Virus record (IMG/VR): IMGVR_UViG_3300031576_000220
Coordinates: 1-33,523 of that record
Strand: one strand, 5' to 3'
From: a virus
DNA: 33,523 nucleotides
Part shown: positions 7,061-12,946 of the stretch, piece by piece
Layout of the letters: every line of letters begins with the position of its first letter
Position numbering within the stretch: position 1 is the first letter of the stretch
Program-made: the position numbers and the translations under genes
Notes under the pieces: model-generated
What the model was told of the DNA's origin: nothing
Seen by the model: the letters and a program-made list of their open reading frames with translations, nothing else
Database searches by the model: none

Positions 7061-7405
7061 AAGATCAAGCTCCAGTTGCGGTTGACGCGCGAGCCGCAGC
7101 ACCTCTCCCAGGGGTGCGCGGGTTTCGATCAGTACCACCTCGGCGAAGTTCAGGCGTACCCGGTGTCTCAGGTGCATAGGGCTCAGTTCCAGGTTGTGGA
7201 AATCCTCGACCAGCCACTTCAGTGCGGCCTCGAGCTGCGGTGCGGCGGCCGCCAGGTGAACGGCCTGGATCCGGACGAGCGGATCGGCGGAGCGTAGCGG
7301 CTGCTCTCCCCATCGATCCCTCACGGTCCATTGTCCTGCCTCGTCGCGCTCGGCCCGCCAGGTTCCGTGCCCCGGCGGGATCATGCGCTTCATCCGTCTC
7401 GCCAT
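7052..7405 (-). CDS. Hypothetical protein
   Basis: 117 residues from ATG 7405; in-frame ATGs at residues 5 and 8 are alternatives, and no strong ribosome binding site precedes any of them. The upstream stop is only 4 nt away. The N-terminal third is Arg/Gly/Trp-rich (HGTWRAERDEAGQWTVRDRW), then a helical part LAAAAPQLEAALKWLVEDFH and an end rich in Leu/Gln (LARQPQLELDLAA). No family recognised. Its position between an operator-bearing promoter and the recombination operon suggests an early gene. Confidence 0.6.
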   Translation of the reverse strand: MARRMKRMIPPGHGTWRAERDEAGQWTVRDRWGEQPLRSADPLVRIQAVHLAAAAPQLEAALKWLVEDFHNLELSPMHLRHRVRLNFAEVVLIETRAPLGEVLRLARQPQLELDLAA

Positions 7406-7409
7406 TCGA

Positions 7410-7574
7410 TCAGGCGGCCCGCTCCCGAGTCACCAGCTTCAGTGCCCCGCGGGGCGGTTCCTGCAATGGCGTGGGCTCGGTGGCCTCGGTCAGGGCCTCG
7501 AGCGCTTCTTTGAGCTCCTCCTTCGTCCGGGTCAGGATCACCACCCCGGTGAAGATCCGCTGCGTGCGCGGCAT
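7410..7574 (-). CDS. Small hypothetical early protein
   Basis: 54 residues from ATG 7574, chosen because AGGAGG lies 6 nt upstream; a longer upstream reading is Arg/Ala-rich and overlaps the promoter. The sequence has TGVVILTRTKEELKEALEAL, a beta strand followed by an acidic helix, and a basic end. It is the first gene after the promoter at 7620-7648. No family recognised; size and charge would suit a small regulator or host-takeover peptide, which is a guess. Confidence 0.7.
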   Translation of the reverse strand: MPRTQRIFTGVVILTRTKEELKEALEALTEATEPTPLQEPPRGALKLVTRERAA

Positions 7575-7614
7575 GGCCGCCTCCTCAATCGGCCGCCTTC
7601 TCTCTGGCAACCGA

Positions 7615-7637
7615 GCGGGAGAATCCACGTCTCCCGC
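7615..7637. promoter_or_regulatory. Operator-like inverted repeat over the -10 region
   Basis: GCGGGAGA (7615-7622) and TCTCCCGC (7630-7637) form a perfect 8-bp inverted repeat with a 7-nt centre. It covers the -10 hexamer and half the spacer of the promoter at 7620-7648, the usual place for a repressor site. The two small regulators encoded just upstream (7682-7954, 8002-8295) are plausible binders. Binding is inferred. Confidence 0.5.
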
Positions 7638-7648
7638 ACACGCGTCAA
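7620..7648 (-). promoter_or_regulatory. Leftward promoter with TTGACG -35
   Basis: On the minus strand TTGACG (7648-7643), 17-nt spacer, GATTCT (7625-7620). An AT-rich patch (GGAAAAAAACTA) precedes the -35, standing out in very GC-rich DNA. It would transcribe the genes at 7410-7574 and 7052-7405 and probably the recombination operon. Confidence 0.55.
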
Positions 7649-7681
7649 TAGTTTTTTTCCTAGCTGCCCGGAGCGCCCGCT

Positions 7682-7954
7682 TCAGGCGACCCGGGACCGC
7701 TCCGGGTCCTGACGCTGCCTCCACCGCAAGGTGGCTCGATGCGCTCGTTTGACCGCCGTGACGGGTGCTCCGATCGCCGCGGCGTAGACCTCGAAGAATT
7801 GCTGATCGGGAGCGCGGACGAAGCCCCGCTCGAAGGCGCCGATGGCCGCGTCGGTGCGCGGGTATCGTTCGCGCTTGAAGTACTCGACCAGGTCGTTCAC
7901 GACCAGGGAGTTGGGGGCGGCCTTGCGCAGTTGGATCAACGGGGGCTTGGACAT
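7682..7954 (-). CDS. Small putative regulator, near-leaderless
   Basis: 90 residues from ATG 7954. Helix-rich with SLVVNDLVEYFKRER, DAAIGAFERG, then QQFFEVYAAAIGAPVTAVKR, reminiscent of the last helices of Cro/CI-type proteins in which the cell of helices ends with a '...YAAALG.PV..V.R' pattern; the basic end RATLRWRQRQDPERS could touch DNA. I cannot assign a family firmly. No ribosome binding site is visible, and the promoter candidate at 7966-7994 would start transcription only about 5 nt before the ATG, as in leaderless repressor mRNAs such as lambda cI from PRM. Confidence 0.6.
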   Translation of the reverse strand: MSKPPLIQLRKAAPNSLVVNDLVEYFKRERYPRTDAAIGAFERGFVRAPDQQFFEVYAAAIGAPVTAVKRAHRATLRWRQRQDPERSRVA

Positions 7955-7965
7955 CGCGCCGGGAG

Positions 7966-7994
7966 GTTTACGCCCGGCCGCGAGGGGCGGTCAA
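7966..7994 (-). promoter_or_regulatory. Leftward promoter giving a near-leaderless mRNA
   Basis: Minus strand TTGACC (7994-7989), 17-nt spacer, GTAAAC (7971-7966), preceded by the AT-rich ATAGTTTTCGC. The stretch from that patch through TTGAC closely matches the promoter at 29929-29957 (TAGT-CTTTTTGC-TTGACG). The -10 match is weak. Confidence 0.45.
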
Positions 7995-8001
7995 GCGAAA
8001 A

Positions 8002-8295
8002 CTATTTGCGGGCGCCGGCGGTCCCCTCCCGTCGTTCGCTGGGCATGGTGGAGAGTGTTTGCATCTCCGTGCGATGGCGGTAGATGTCCGAGAAGGTGAG
8101 CTTTCCCCCGCTGACCTGGACGATCGCGGCCGCGCACGCTGGGCGCGGCGCATGACGGCCTGAGATCCAATCGTAGACGGTGTGTGAGGTCATCGGCACG
8201 CCGAGCTGCGAGAGATCTCGCGCGAGCCGACGAACCGTGCGTTGCTGGACGAAGCGGCCGAACGGCGTGCGCCAACGAAGGGGCTCTGCAACCAC
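8002..8295 (-). CDS. Cro/CI-like helix-turn-helix protein
   Basis: 97 residues from GTG 8295, preferred over GTG 8310 because GGAGG lies 8 nt before it. The DNA-binding part is RRLARDLSQLGVPMTSHTVY (helices 1-3) followed by DWISGRHAPRPACAAAIVQV, the layout of small Cro-type and XRE proteins where the recognition helix carries SHTVYDWISG. LTFSDIYRHR follows, a common extension of this group. Likely a transcription regulator for the nearby promoters; no cleavage or oligomerisation domain of a full repressor is present. The preceding hairpin at 8320-8360 separates it from the lysis genes. Confidence 0.7.
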   Translation of the reverse strand: MVAEPLRWRTPFGRFVQQRTVRRLARDLSQLGVPMTSHTVYDWISGRHAPRPACAAAIVQVSGGKLTFSDIYRHRTEMQTLSTMPSERREGTAGARK

Positions 8296-8319
8296 AGGAT
8301 CATCCTCCACGGGGCCTGG

Positions 8320-8360
8320 GGGCGACCGGAGCGGCCCACGCGCGGGCCCTCCGGTCGCCC
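8320..8360. terminator. Strong hairpin, probable terminator after lysis genes
   Basis: GGGCGACCGGAG (8320-8331) pairs perfectly with CTCCGGTCGCCC (8349-8360), and GGCCC/GGGCC extend the stem inside with one bulged C, leaving loop ACGCGC. It follows the last gene of the lysis cassette. No T-run is present on either side, so it may need Rho or act as an mRNA stabiliser. Confidence 0.6.
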
Positions 8361-8373
8361 GATAGTCACGGCG

Positions 8374-8622
8374 CTAGATGCTGCCCGCCCAGGCGTCGGG
8401 ATCCACGCCGGTCGTCCCGGTCGCGATGTCCTTGGCGATCCCGCTGAGCGTGTTCGGCAGATCGGCGAGCGCCGGGACCGCGTAGCCGGCGATCAACGCC
8501 TCGATCGCCGCCTCGCGCTCAGCACCCTCCGGGTACTTCACGATCAGCTCCTTGAGCTCCGCCACCGCCTTCTCCGGGGCGATGCCCACCGCCTCCAGCA
8601 ACTTCTTCAGCGCGTCGTTCAA
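8374..8622 (-). CDS. Small hypothetical protein of the lysis region
   Basis: 82 residues starting at TTG 8622, which has GGGAGGA a few nt upstream. The sequence is mostly amphipathic helix (DALKKLLEAVGIAPEKAVAE, EAAIEALIAGYAVPALADL) with an acidic character and no clear membrane segment or motif. It lies 40 nt after the membrane/beta-barrel gene and before the hairpin at 8320-8360. I recognise no family; location suggests co-expression with lysis genes. Confidence 0.65.
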   Translation of the reverse strand: MNDALKKLLEAVGIAPEKAVAELKELIVKYPEGAEREAAIEALIAGYAVPALADLPNTLSGIAKDIATGTTGVDPDAWAGSI

Positions 8623-8662
8623 CTCGTCCTCCCTGTTCGAGTATGCTGCCTGGGGTGGTCGG

Positions 8663-9517
8663 TTACTTCGCTCCGAGCAGGCGATGGCCGAGCACGACCT
8701 TCGCCATGTTCACGCGCTCGTCGAGATCGTCGAACGGCCTCCCGTGGACGTAGGTCGCGGCGAGCGACCAGCCGTCCTTGAAGACGCGCGCGATCGTCAG
8801 GTGCCCCTCGTAGCCGCGCCAGCCGTCCGTGTCCCCTCGCTGGAAGAACGCGGCGCCAGCGCCGATGAAGAGCTTCGTGTTGCTCGCCTCACCGCGCGGC
8901 GGGTAGACCTTGAGGTTGGCCGATCCGCGGAGCAGGTTCTCGTGACCGGTCGACGCGTCGATCGGGAAACCGTGGTCGTACGTGCCGAACACCGAGAAGC
9001 GATCATGCAGCGAGTAGGTCAGCGCACCCCCCGCGCTCACCCCCCGCCAGCTCTCGGTACCAGTCTCCTCCTCGAAGAACACCATGCCGCCGGCGTTCAC
9101 CGAGAGCTGCGTGCGCTTGCCCGCGTCCCAGATCGAGTAGGTCTGGGCCGATGCCGCCGGGACGAGGAACAGCATCGCCCCGACGATCAGTGGCAGGACC
9201 GCGGGGTTCGCCGGCACGATCGGGTTGCTGGAACGGGCCGCGGGAGCGACGACCGCGAGGTAGAAGCCCTGCACGTAGGCGAATGCGATCGCGGCCTGGC
9301 TGGCGATCGCCCAGGCGTCCAGCTTCGCCTCGACGCCGCCCCAGATCGCGAGTCCCACGCCGAGCACCGATGCGACCACGCCCGCGACCGGTCCCGCGGC
9401 CGAGCCCGCGAACTTCGCGATGAATGGCTTCACGTACTGGAGCACAATCGGGACCATGGTGAGCTTCGCCATGACCAGCGGCTGTAGCAGGATTGCGAAC
9501 GGGCTGTTCGGGTCCAT
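8663..9517 (-). CDS. Holin-like membrane domain fused to signal peptide and beta-barrel-like domain
   Basis: 284 residues from ATG 9517, with GGAGGGAAG directly upstream. Residues 5-92 hold three hydrophobic stretches (about 7-30, 41-60, 68-92) separated by few charged residues, as in a holin or phage membrane protein. Residues 105-124 (VLPLIVGAMLFLVPAASA, then Gln125) look like a secretion signal with an A-S-A cleavage site. Residues 126-284 alternate polar and hydrophobic positions with aromatics (QLSVNAGGMVFFEEET, LTYSLHDRFSVFGTYDHGF, TKLFIGAGAAFFQRGD, WSLAATYVHGRPF), as in small outer-membrane barrels; lambda Lom is a phage precedent for such proteins. The frame is unbroken. An internal start at GTG codon 101 could yield the barrel alone. 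It follows amidase and lipoprotein genes. Confidence 0.75.
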   Translation of the reverse strand: MDPNSPFAILLQPLVMAKLTMVPIVLQYVKPFIAKFAGSAAGPVAGVVASVLGVGLAIWGGVEAKLDAWAIASQAAIAFAYVQGFYLAVVAPAARSSNPIVPANPAVLPLIVGAMLFLVPAASAQTYSIWDAGKRTQLSVNAGGMVFFEEETGTESWRGVSAGGALTYSLHDRFSVFGTYDHGFPIDASTGHENLLRGSANLKVYPPRGEASNTKLFIGAGAAFFQRGDTDGWRGYEGHLTIARVFKDGWSLAATYVHGRPFDDLDERVNMAKVVLGHRLLGAK

Positions 9518-9558
9518 CTTCCCTCCTCCTTGAGCTCTGCGACCGTGCGGCGGCCGCG

Positions 9559-9708
9559 CTACCGAATGACGGAGGCCGAGTCGACGGCCGCCGTGGTGTC
9601 CGGAGCGACTGACTCCGGGACGACTTCCTCGCTCTTGCCGGCGCTGCCACCGCCGAAGTCGCAGCTGGAGAGAGCGAGGGCGAGCAACGCGATCGGGATG
9701 TACCTCAT
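9559..9708 (-). CDS. Small lipoprotein, candidate spanin-type lysis protein
   Basis: 49 residues from ATG 9708, with AGGAGG upstream. A short signal sequence MRYIPIALLALALSSC ends in a lipobox L-S-S-C (Cys16), followed by a Gly/Ser stretch and an acidic, Pro/Thr/Ala-rich remainder. Outer-membrane spanins of phages are small lipoproteins of this type, and the gene lies in the lysis cassette. Against this, Asp follows the Cys, which in enteric bacteria retains lipoproteins in the inner membrane, and no obvious i-spanin with an N-terminal anchor is adjacent. Could also be a superinfection or surface lipoprotein. Confidence 0.75.
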   Translation of the reverse strand: MRYIPIALLALALSSCDFGGGSAGKSEEVVPESVAPDTTAAVDSASVIR

Positions 9709-9736
9709 GGGGAACCTCCTACTGTGGACGGATGCC

Positions 9737-10123
9737 TCACTTCGGGATCAGACCGATCCCCTTCAAGAGCCCGCCGACGATCATCGATGCGGCGAGAATG
9801 AAGATCGACAGCCAGTACTGCGGTTTCTTGTAGAACTCCAGTTTGTTGCCCAGGTCGTTGCCAACGCGCTCGACCTCGATGGAGACGTGCCTCTCCAGCC
9901 CGCCGATCGCCTGCGTGATGTGATCCTTGACCGTCTCGACTGCTTCCTTTCTCGCCTGCTCATTCCGCTCATCGAGCCTCGCAATCAGAGTTCCCTGTTG
10001 GTGCTGCGTGTCCGCGATGCCGCGCGTCGTCTGCGCATTGTCCTGGACGACCGCCGCCAGCTTGTCCGTGACGTCGAGCTGGCGCTTGAAGAGATCCTCG
10101 CTGACCACGCGCGCCTCGCTCAT
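9737..10123 (-). CDS. Coiled-coil protein with C-terminal membrane anchor (XhlA-like)
   Basis: 128 residues from ATG 10123, overlapping the amidase stop (ATGA). Residues 10-95 are a long charged helix with heptad character (LDVTDKLAAVVQDNAQTTRG, ARLDERNEQARKEAVETVKD). A single membrane segment follows near the C-terminus, YWLSIFILAASMIVGGLL (about 103-120), then KGIGLIPK. This layout matches hemolysin XhlA-type proteins, which accompany phage amidases and holins in membrane lysis. An inner-membrane partner of the lipoprotein is an alternative. Direct coupling to the amidase supports a lysis role. Confidence 0.7.
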   Translation of the reverse strand: MSEARVVSEDLFKRQLDVTDKLAAVVQDNAQTTRGIADTQHQQGTLIARLDERNEQARKEAVETVKDHITQAIGGLERHVSIEVERVGNDLGNKLEFYKKPQYWLSIFILAASMIVGGLLKGIGLIPK

Positions 10124-10623
10124 CGGAGCATCTCCTGGAACAGCTCGAGGTCGAACTTGGTGCCCGGGCAGCTCTTCGCCGGGTTGAAGTCACGGTGGCC
10201 GACCACGCGCTCGACGGGGATCCCGTTCTTAGAGATCCAGCGGGCGATCCCCCGGTCGATCGCAACCTTGAGCTGCTCGTTCGGAGGTGGAGACTTGTCG
10301 AAGTTGCCGACGAGGCAAATGTGGAAGGCTCGCGTGTTCATCTCACCCTGCGGACACGCGGCCGCCGGACGCTCCTCGTGGCGCCCAACGATGCACTCGT
10401 ATTCGCCGCCGACCAGCTCGACGAGGAGGTGATAGCCGCAGTCCATCCAGGGCGCGATGACGCCCTTCATGCCCTCGGCGAGCAGCGCGTGTGCCTTCTG
10501 CTCGGTGATGATCTGGTCCTGGAAGCGCCAGCTCGTGTGGAATCGGCGGATCGCAGCCGTGTTAAACTGCACGCCGTCCGGAGTCGCCGAGTGGTGGATC
10601 ATCACATGGGTTCGGAGCGACAC
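10120..10623 (-). CDS. N-acetylmuramoyl-L-alanine amidase endolysin
   Basis: 167 residues from GTG 10623, preceded by GGAGGTGAG 6-8 nt upstream. It is an Amidase_2/PGRP-type zinc amidase, about the size of T7 lysozyme. Motifs: VMIHHSAT (His10/His11), DCGYHLLVELVGGEYECIVG, AFHICLVGNF and VVGHRDFNPAKSCPGTKFD, providing the zinc ligands His143 and Cys152 and the nearby Lys150. It cleaves the bond between muramic acid and L-alanine in peptidoglycan. There is no signal peptide or cell-wall binding domain, so release needs a holin. Its 5' end abuts a divergent plus-strand HNH gene. Confidence 0.95.
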   Translation of the reverse strand: MSLRTHVMIHHSATPDGVQFNTAAIRRFHTSWRFQDQIITEQKAHALLAEGMKGVIAPWMDCGYHLLVELVGGEYECIVGRHEERPAAACPQGEMNTRAFHICLVGNFDKSPPPNEQLKVAIDRGIARWISKNGIPVERVVGHRDFNPAKSCPGTKFDLELFQEMLR

Positions 10624-11101
10624 GTGGCCTCACCTCCCGTCGTCCTAAGCTGCGAGGCTTGCGGGCGACAGTTCAGGGTCTATCCCTACCGCGCAAAGAC
10701 CGCACGCTTCTGTTCGCAGCGCTGCTCGTGGCCCATCGTTGTTCGAGAGAGCCATTGTTCGTGCCGCGATCGGACCGAAAGCCCTGATGAGCAATGGTTA
10801 CGTCCGGATCCGTACGTCCAGCGGCTGGCGATATGAGCATCGGGTCGTCATGGAGCGCTCGATCGGCAGGCCCCTCCTCATCACCGAGGCTGTCCACCAC
10901 GTCAACGGGGATCGAACGGACAACCGCCGGACCAATCTCCGCCTGATCCCACGGCGCGAGCACGACAGGCAACACACAGCACATCGCTGGCGGACCGGCA
11001 CCTTCAACGTCACTGCTCCGGTCTGCGGAGCAATTCGAACTGAAAGGCACGTGCGAGGCCTGCCGTGCGGGCGACGCGGTCCCTGCCCATTTCACCGTTG
11101 A
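10624..11101 (+). pseudogene. HNH endonuclease with zinc ribbon, apparently frameshifted
   Basis: Opposite in strand to all its neighbours. From GTG 10624 (GGAG upstream) one frame encodes [20 protein letters not shown] and RFCSQRC, a zinc-ribbon head usual in free-standing phage HNH enzymes. A second frame, open from TTG 10739 (ATG at 10787), continues with [20 protein letters not shown] and [20 protein letters not shown], the HNH core with its His-His and Asn residues. The frame change falls between about 10725 and 10790. Either the gene is broken, or the core alone is made from 10739 or 10787. It looks like a homing-type gene inserted between the amidase and tail genes. Confidence 0.7.
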
Positions 11102-11150
11102 TTCGTGCGTGCGCTGGATTCCCAACGGCTCCTCCCTGAGCCTTGCCTGG

Positions 11151-11363
11151 CTACATCGCTGCGGCGCGCGTCTGGATGTCCGTGACCACCGTGTCCTCGA
11201 GCACCTCGAGGGTGCCATTGCAGACCGGGCAGTGGAGCTCGCCCTCGGCTCGCTCGAGCGTGTCCCGGGTGTAGCGGCTGTGGATCCAGCGGCCGCAGAT
11301 GGTGCAGATCGAGCAGAACCCGATCGCCGCGATACGAACGACCACTACGTGTGATCGCTTCAT
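11151..11363 (-). CDS. Small zinc-ribbon protein
   Basis: 70 residues from ATG 11363, 4 nt after the stop of the gene before it. The protein has two CxxC pairs, CTIC (Cys20, Cys23) with an additional Cys17, and CPVC (Cys45, Cys48), spaced like a zinc ribbon, then an acidic LEVLEDTVVTD strand. The function is not clear; small zinc ribbons are common between phage structural genes. Downstream lies only the opposite-strand HNH gene. Confidence 0.65.
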   Translation of the reverse strand: MKRSHVVVVRIAAIGFCSICTICGRWIHSRYTRDTLERAEGELHCPVCNGTLEVLEDTVVTDIQTRAAAM

Positions 11364-11367
11364 CGGC

Positions 11368-11709
11368 CTAGATCGTCGGTAGACGCCATTCGATCTCTCG
11401 CTCAGCGCCCCAGTCCGGCTTGCCGGTGTTGTCCACGTATTTGACCTCGCCCTTGAAGAGTGCGGACTTGATCCCGGCGAGCATGGCGGTCGTGACATAG
11501 TTCGTGCCGCCGAGCTCGGTCCAGATGAAGGTCCCGTTTGCGGCCGCGCCGTCGATCGCGCCGGCGACGTCGATCGTCAGGCCGTTGACCTTGGACACCA
11601 TCTGCAGCCTGGCCGTCCAAGCGGTCACGTTGATGACGACCCCGGCCTCGTCCTTCACCGTCAGCCTCAAGTTCTTGCGGGTCGCCCCGACTACCACCTG
11701 GATCGCCAT
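11368..11709 (-). CDS. Baseplate/tail-associated beta-sandwich protein
   Basis: 113 residues from ATG 11709, two bases after the upstream stop. Strand-rich: IQVVVGATRKNLRLTVKDEA, NVTAWTARLQMVSKVNG, then a SALFKGEVKYVDNTGK segment and a terminal EREIEWRLPTI. The pattern of an N-terminal strand pair, a 'DL/NVTxWxARLQM' strand and a late 'G.V.Y.D..GK.....I.W.L' matches the small N-terminal domains of phage baseplate and receptor-binding proteins (BppU-like). Assignment rests on pattern only. It follows a tail-fibre-like gene. Confidence 0.6.
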   Translation of the reverse strand: MAIQVVVGATRKNLRLTVKDEAGVVINVTAWTARLQMVSKVNGLTIDVAGAIDGAAANGTFIWTELGGTNYVTTAMLAGIKSALFKGEVKYVDNTGKPDWGAEREIEWRLPTI

Positions 11710-11711
11710 GT

Positions 11712-12443
11712 CTAGGTCCCTCCCACGATCGTGTCGTCCGCGCTCGTGTCGCGCTTCAAGGTATCGGTGATAGGGACGTCGCCGACGGTGTCCGCGAACT
11801 GGATGTCGCCGACGGTCTCAGTGAGCTGGATGTCCGGTGACGACAGCGTATCGGTGGGCCGGAGATCGGCGAGCTGCTCGATGAGGTCGATCGCGGGGAG
11901 GTCCGCGATCGGCTCGGGAGACCAGATCTCGAGCTTGAAGTCCACCGCCATACAGTCGACGACGTCGTCGAAGAAGGTCGGGATCCCGAAGTGGACCCGC
12001 AGGCGCCAGCCCCACTTCTGGGCGTTGATCTTGGCAATCGTCCAGGGCTGCCCGTCCGCCGGGTCGGCCGCGAAGTCCTGGGCGTCGTTCGCCACGGCTT
12101 CCACCGCATGCTCGACGCCGCGCGGCGTGCCATTGATCGAGGGCTGGTATTCAGCGAGTCCGACCAGCAAGGCACTCGAGTCCACCTTTTTCACGCGCGT
12201 GATGGCCCGGACGAACGAGATCGGATCCGTGACCGTTGCCGCGTCGAGCGTCCACTCCTCCCGGTAGGCGCCGCTCGCGGGGTCGCCTTCATTGATCCCG
12301 CGCAGCAGGCTCCCCGTGGCGTCGTTGCCATCCTTCATCTCGGCAACGGTCCCCTGAACGGCCAGACACGTCGGCTGGAGCACGTCGAGGGCAAAGCTCA
12401 CGCCGGAAGCTGCGCGGAGGGTCTGCTTGAGGATGTCCGCCAT
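11712..12443 (-). CDS. Tail-associated structural protein with C-terminal short repeats
   Basis: 243 residues from ATG 12443. Residues 1-170 contain VSFALDVLQPTCLAVQGTVA and PADGQPWTIAKINAQKWGWR; the 'PWT...IN....G.R' phrase recurs in phage distal tail and fibre proteins where it forms a lectin-like sandwich. The last 60 residues are acidic and repetitive: LTETVGDIQ, FADTVGDVP, ITDTLKRD, encoded by an imperfect 30-bp tandem repeat at about 11760-11835. A structural role near the tail tip or host-recognition apparatus is inferred from this and from the neighbouring genes. Confidence 0.6.
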   Translation of the reverse strand: MADILKQTLRAASGVSFALDVLQPTCLAVQGTVAEMKDGNDATGSLLRGINEGDPASGAYREEWTLDAATVTDPISFVRAITRVKKVDSSALLVGLAEYQPSINGTPRGVEHAVEAVANDAQDFAADPADGQPWTIAKINAQKWGWRLRVHFGIPTFFDDVVDCMAVDFKLEIWSPEPIADLPAIDLIEQLADLRPTDTLSSPDIQLTETVGDIQFADTVGDVPITDTLKRDTSADDTIVGGT

Positions 12444-12617
12444 CGACTAGGGCTGGCCTGCGAGTGGCGGCGTGCTGTCCTGAAAATACATCGGTCCCTC
12501 CCCCTGCTTGCGCATTGGGCCGGGACCGAAGGTCAATCTACAGGGTTGGCGGGCGGGATTGTCAACTGAGGGGCAGGCGGCCCATGGGGCCGTACTCCAC
12601 CCGGGGGGCCACCACCG
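12444..12617. other. Non-coding gap with inverted repeat
   Basis: No credible gene in either strand over 174 nt. It holds the promoter candidate at 12537-12565 and, downstream of it on the leftward transcript, the perfect inverted repeat TCGGTCCC/GGGACCGA (12491-12498 with 12522-12529; 23-nt loop), which could be a leader hairpin or weak terminator. No good ribosome binding site precedes ATG 12443. Confidence 0.6.
12537..12565 (-). promoter_or_regulatory. Leftward promoter with perfect TTGACA
   Basis: Minus strand TTGACA (12565-12560), 17-nt spacer, TGTAGA (12542-12537). The consensus -35 is rare in such GC-rich DNA. It would transcribe 12443 onward: the fibre-like, baseplate-like and zinc-ribbon genes and possibly lysis genes. 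Confidence 0.5.
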
Positions 12618-12857
12618 TCACTGTAACGGGTTCCAAGAGGGCGGCGTAGTCGCCTTGCCGCGCACCTCCTTCGCCCTATTGGGCAGCGCCGCCAGCGCGA
12701 GGAGCGCGATGAACGGACTGCAGAAGAATGCCACCATGAACCAATCTAGCCCCCTGTGGCCCTTCTCTTTGGCTACGATCGGAACCAAGACTACGGTCGT
12801 AAAGAGCATTACAAACGCGGCATAGATCCAAGCGAGAACCATTTCCCCGGGCTCCAT
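12618..12857 (-). CDS. Small two-pass membrane protein
   Basis: 79 residues from ATG 12857. Two hydrophobic segments, MVLAWIYAAFVMLFTTVVLV (6-25) and FMVAFFCSPFIALLALAALP (40-59), flank a KEKGHRGLDW loop; the tail is basic. The 'KGR/HR...W.....F.SP..AL..L..LP' arrangement is that of widespread small membrane proteins of unknown role found in phages and bacteria. A holin-like or superinfection function is possible but unsupported. No strong ribosome binding site is seen; the region just upstream duplicates the one upstream of 13707. Confidence 0.65.
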   Translation of the reverse strand: MEPGEMVLAWIYAAFVMLFTTVVLVPIVAKEKGHRGLDWFMVAFFCSPFIALLALAALPNRAKEVRGKATTPPSWNPLQ

Positions 12858-12861
12858 TCTT

Positions 12862-12937
12862 GGAGGCGTCTGCGAGTACGTCCGTGTGTCTGAGATCGCC
12901 GTTCCAACTACACTGGGGGTGCGGCCGTGCGTCCCCG
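12862..12937. repeat. Imperfect repeat, copy 1 (upstream of 12857 gene)
   Basis: Matches 13725-13778 in the same orientation with small indels: shared blocks include GGAGGCGTCT-CGAG, TCCGTG, TGAGATCGCCG and GCGGCCGTGC. Both copies lie immediately upstream of a leftward start codon, suggesting a duplicated 5' region. No promoter is obvious within it. Confidence 0.55.
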
Positions 12938-12946
12938 AGAGATTCC

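Noticed and set aside
11001-11150. Plus-strand third-frame stretch with CEAC near the end of the HNH gene
   Set aside because: Runs on as a shadow of the zinc-ribbon gene at 11151-11363, has no start or binding site, and a second frame change in the HNH gene is not needed.
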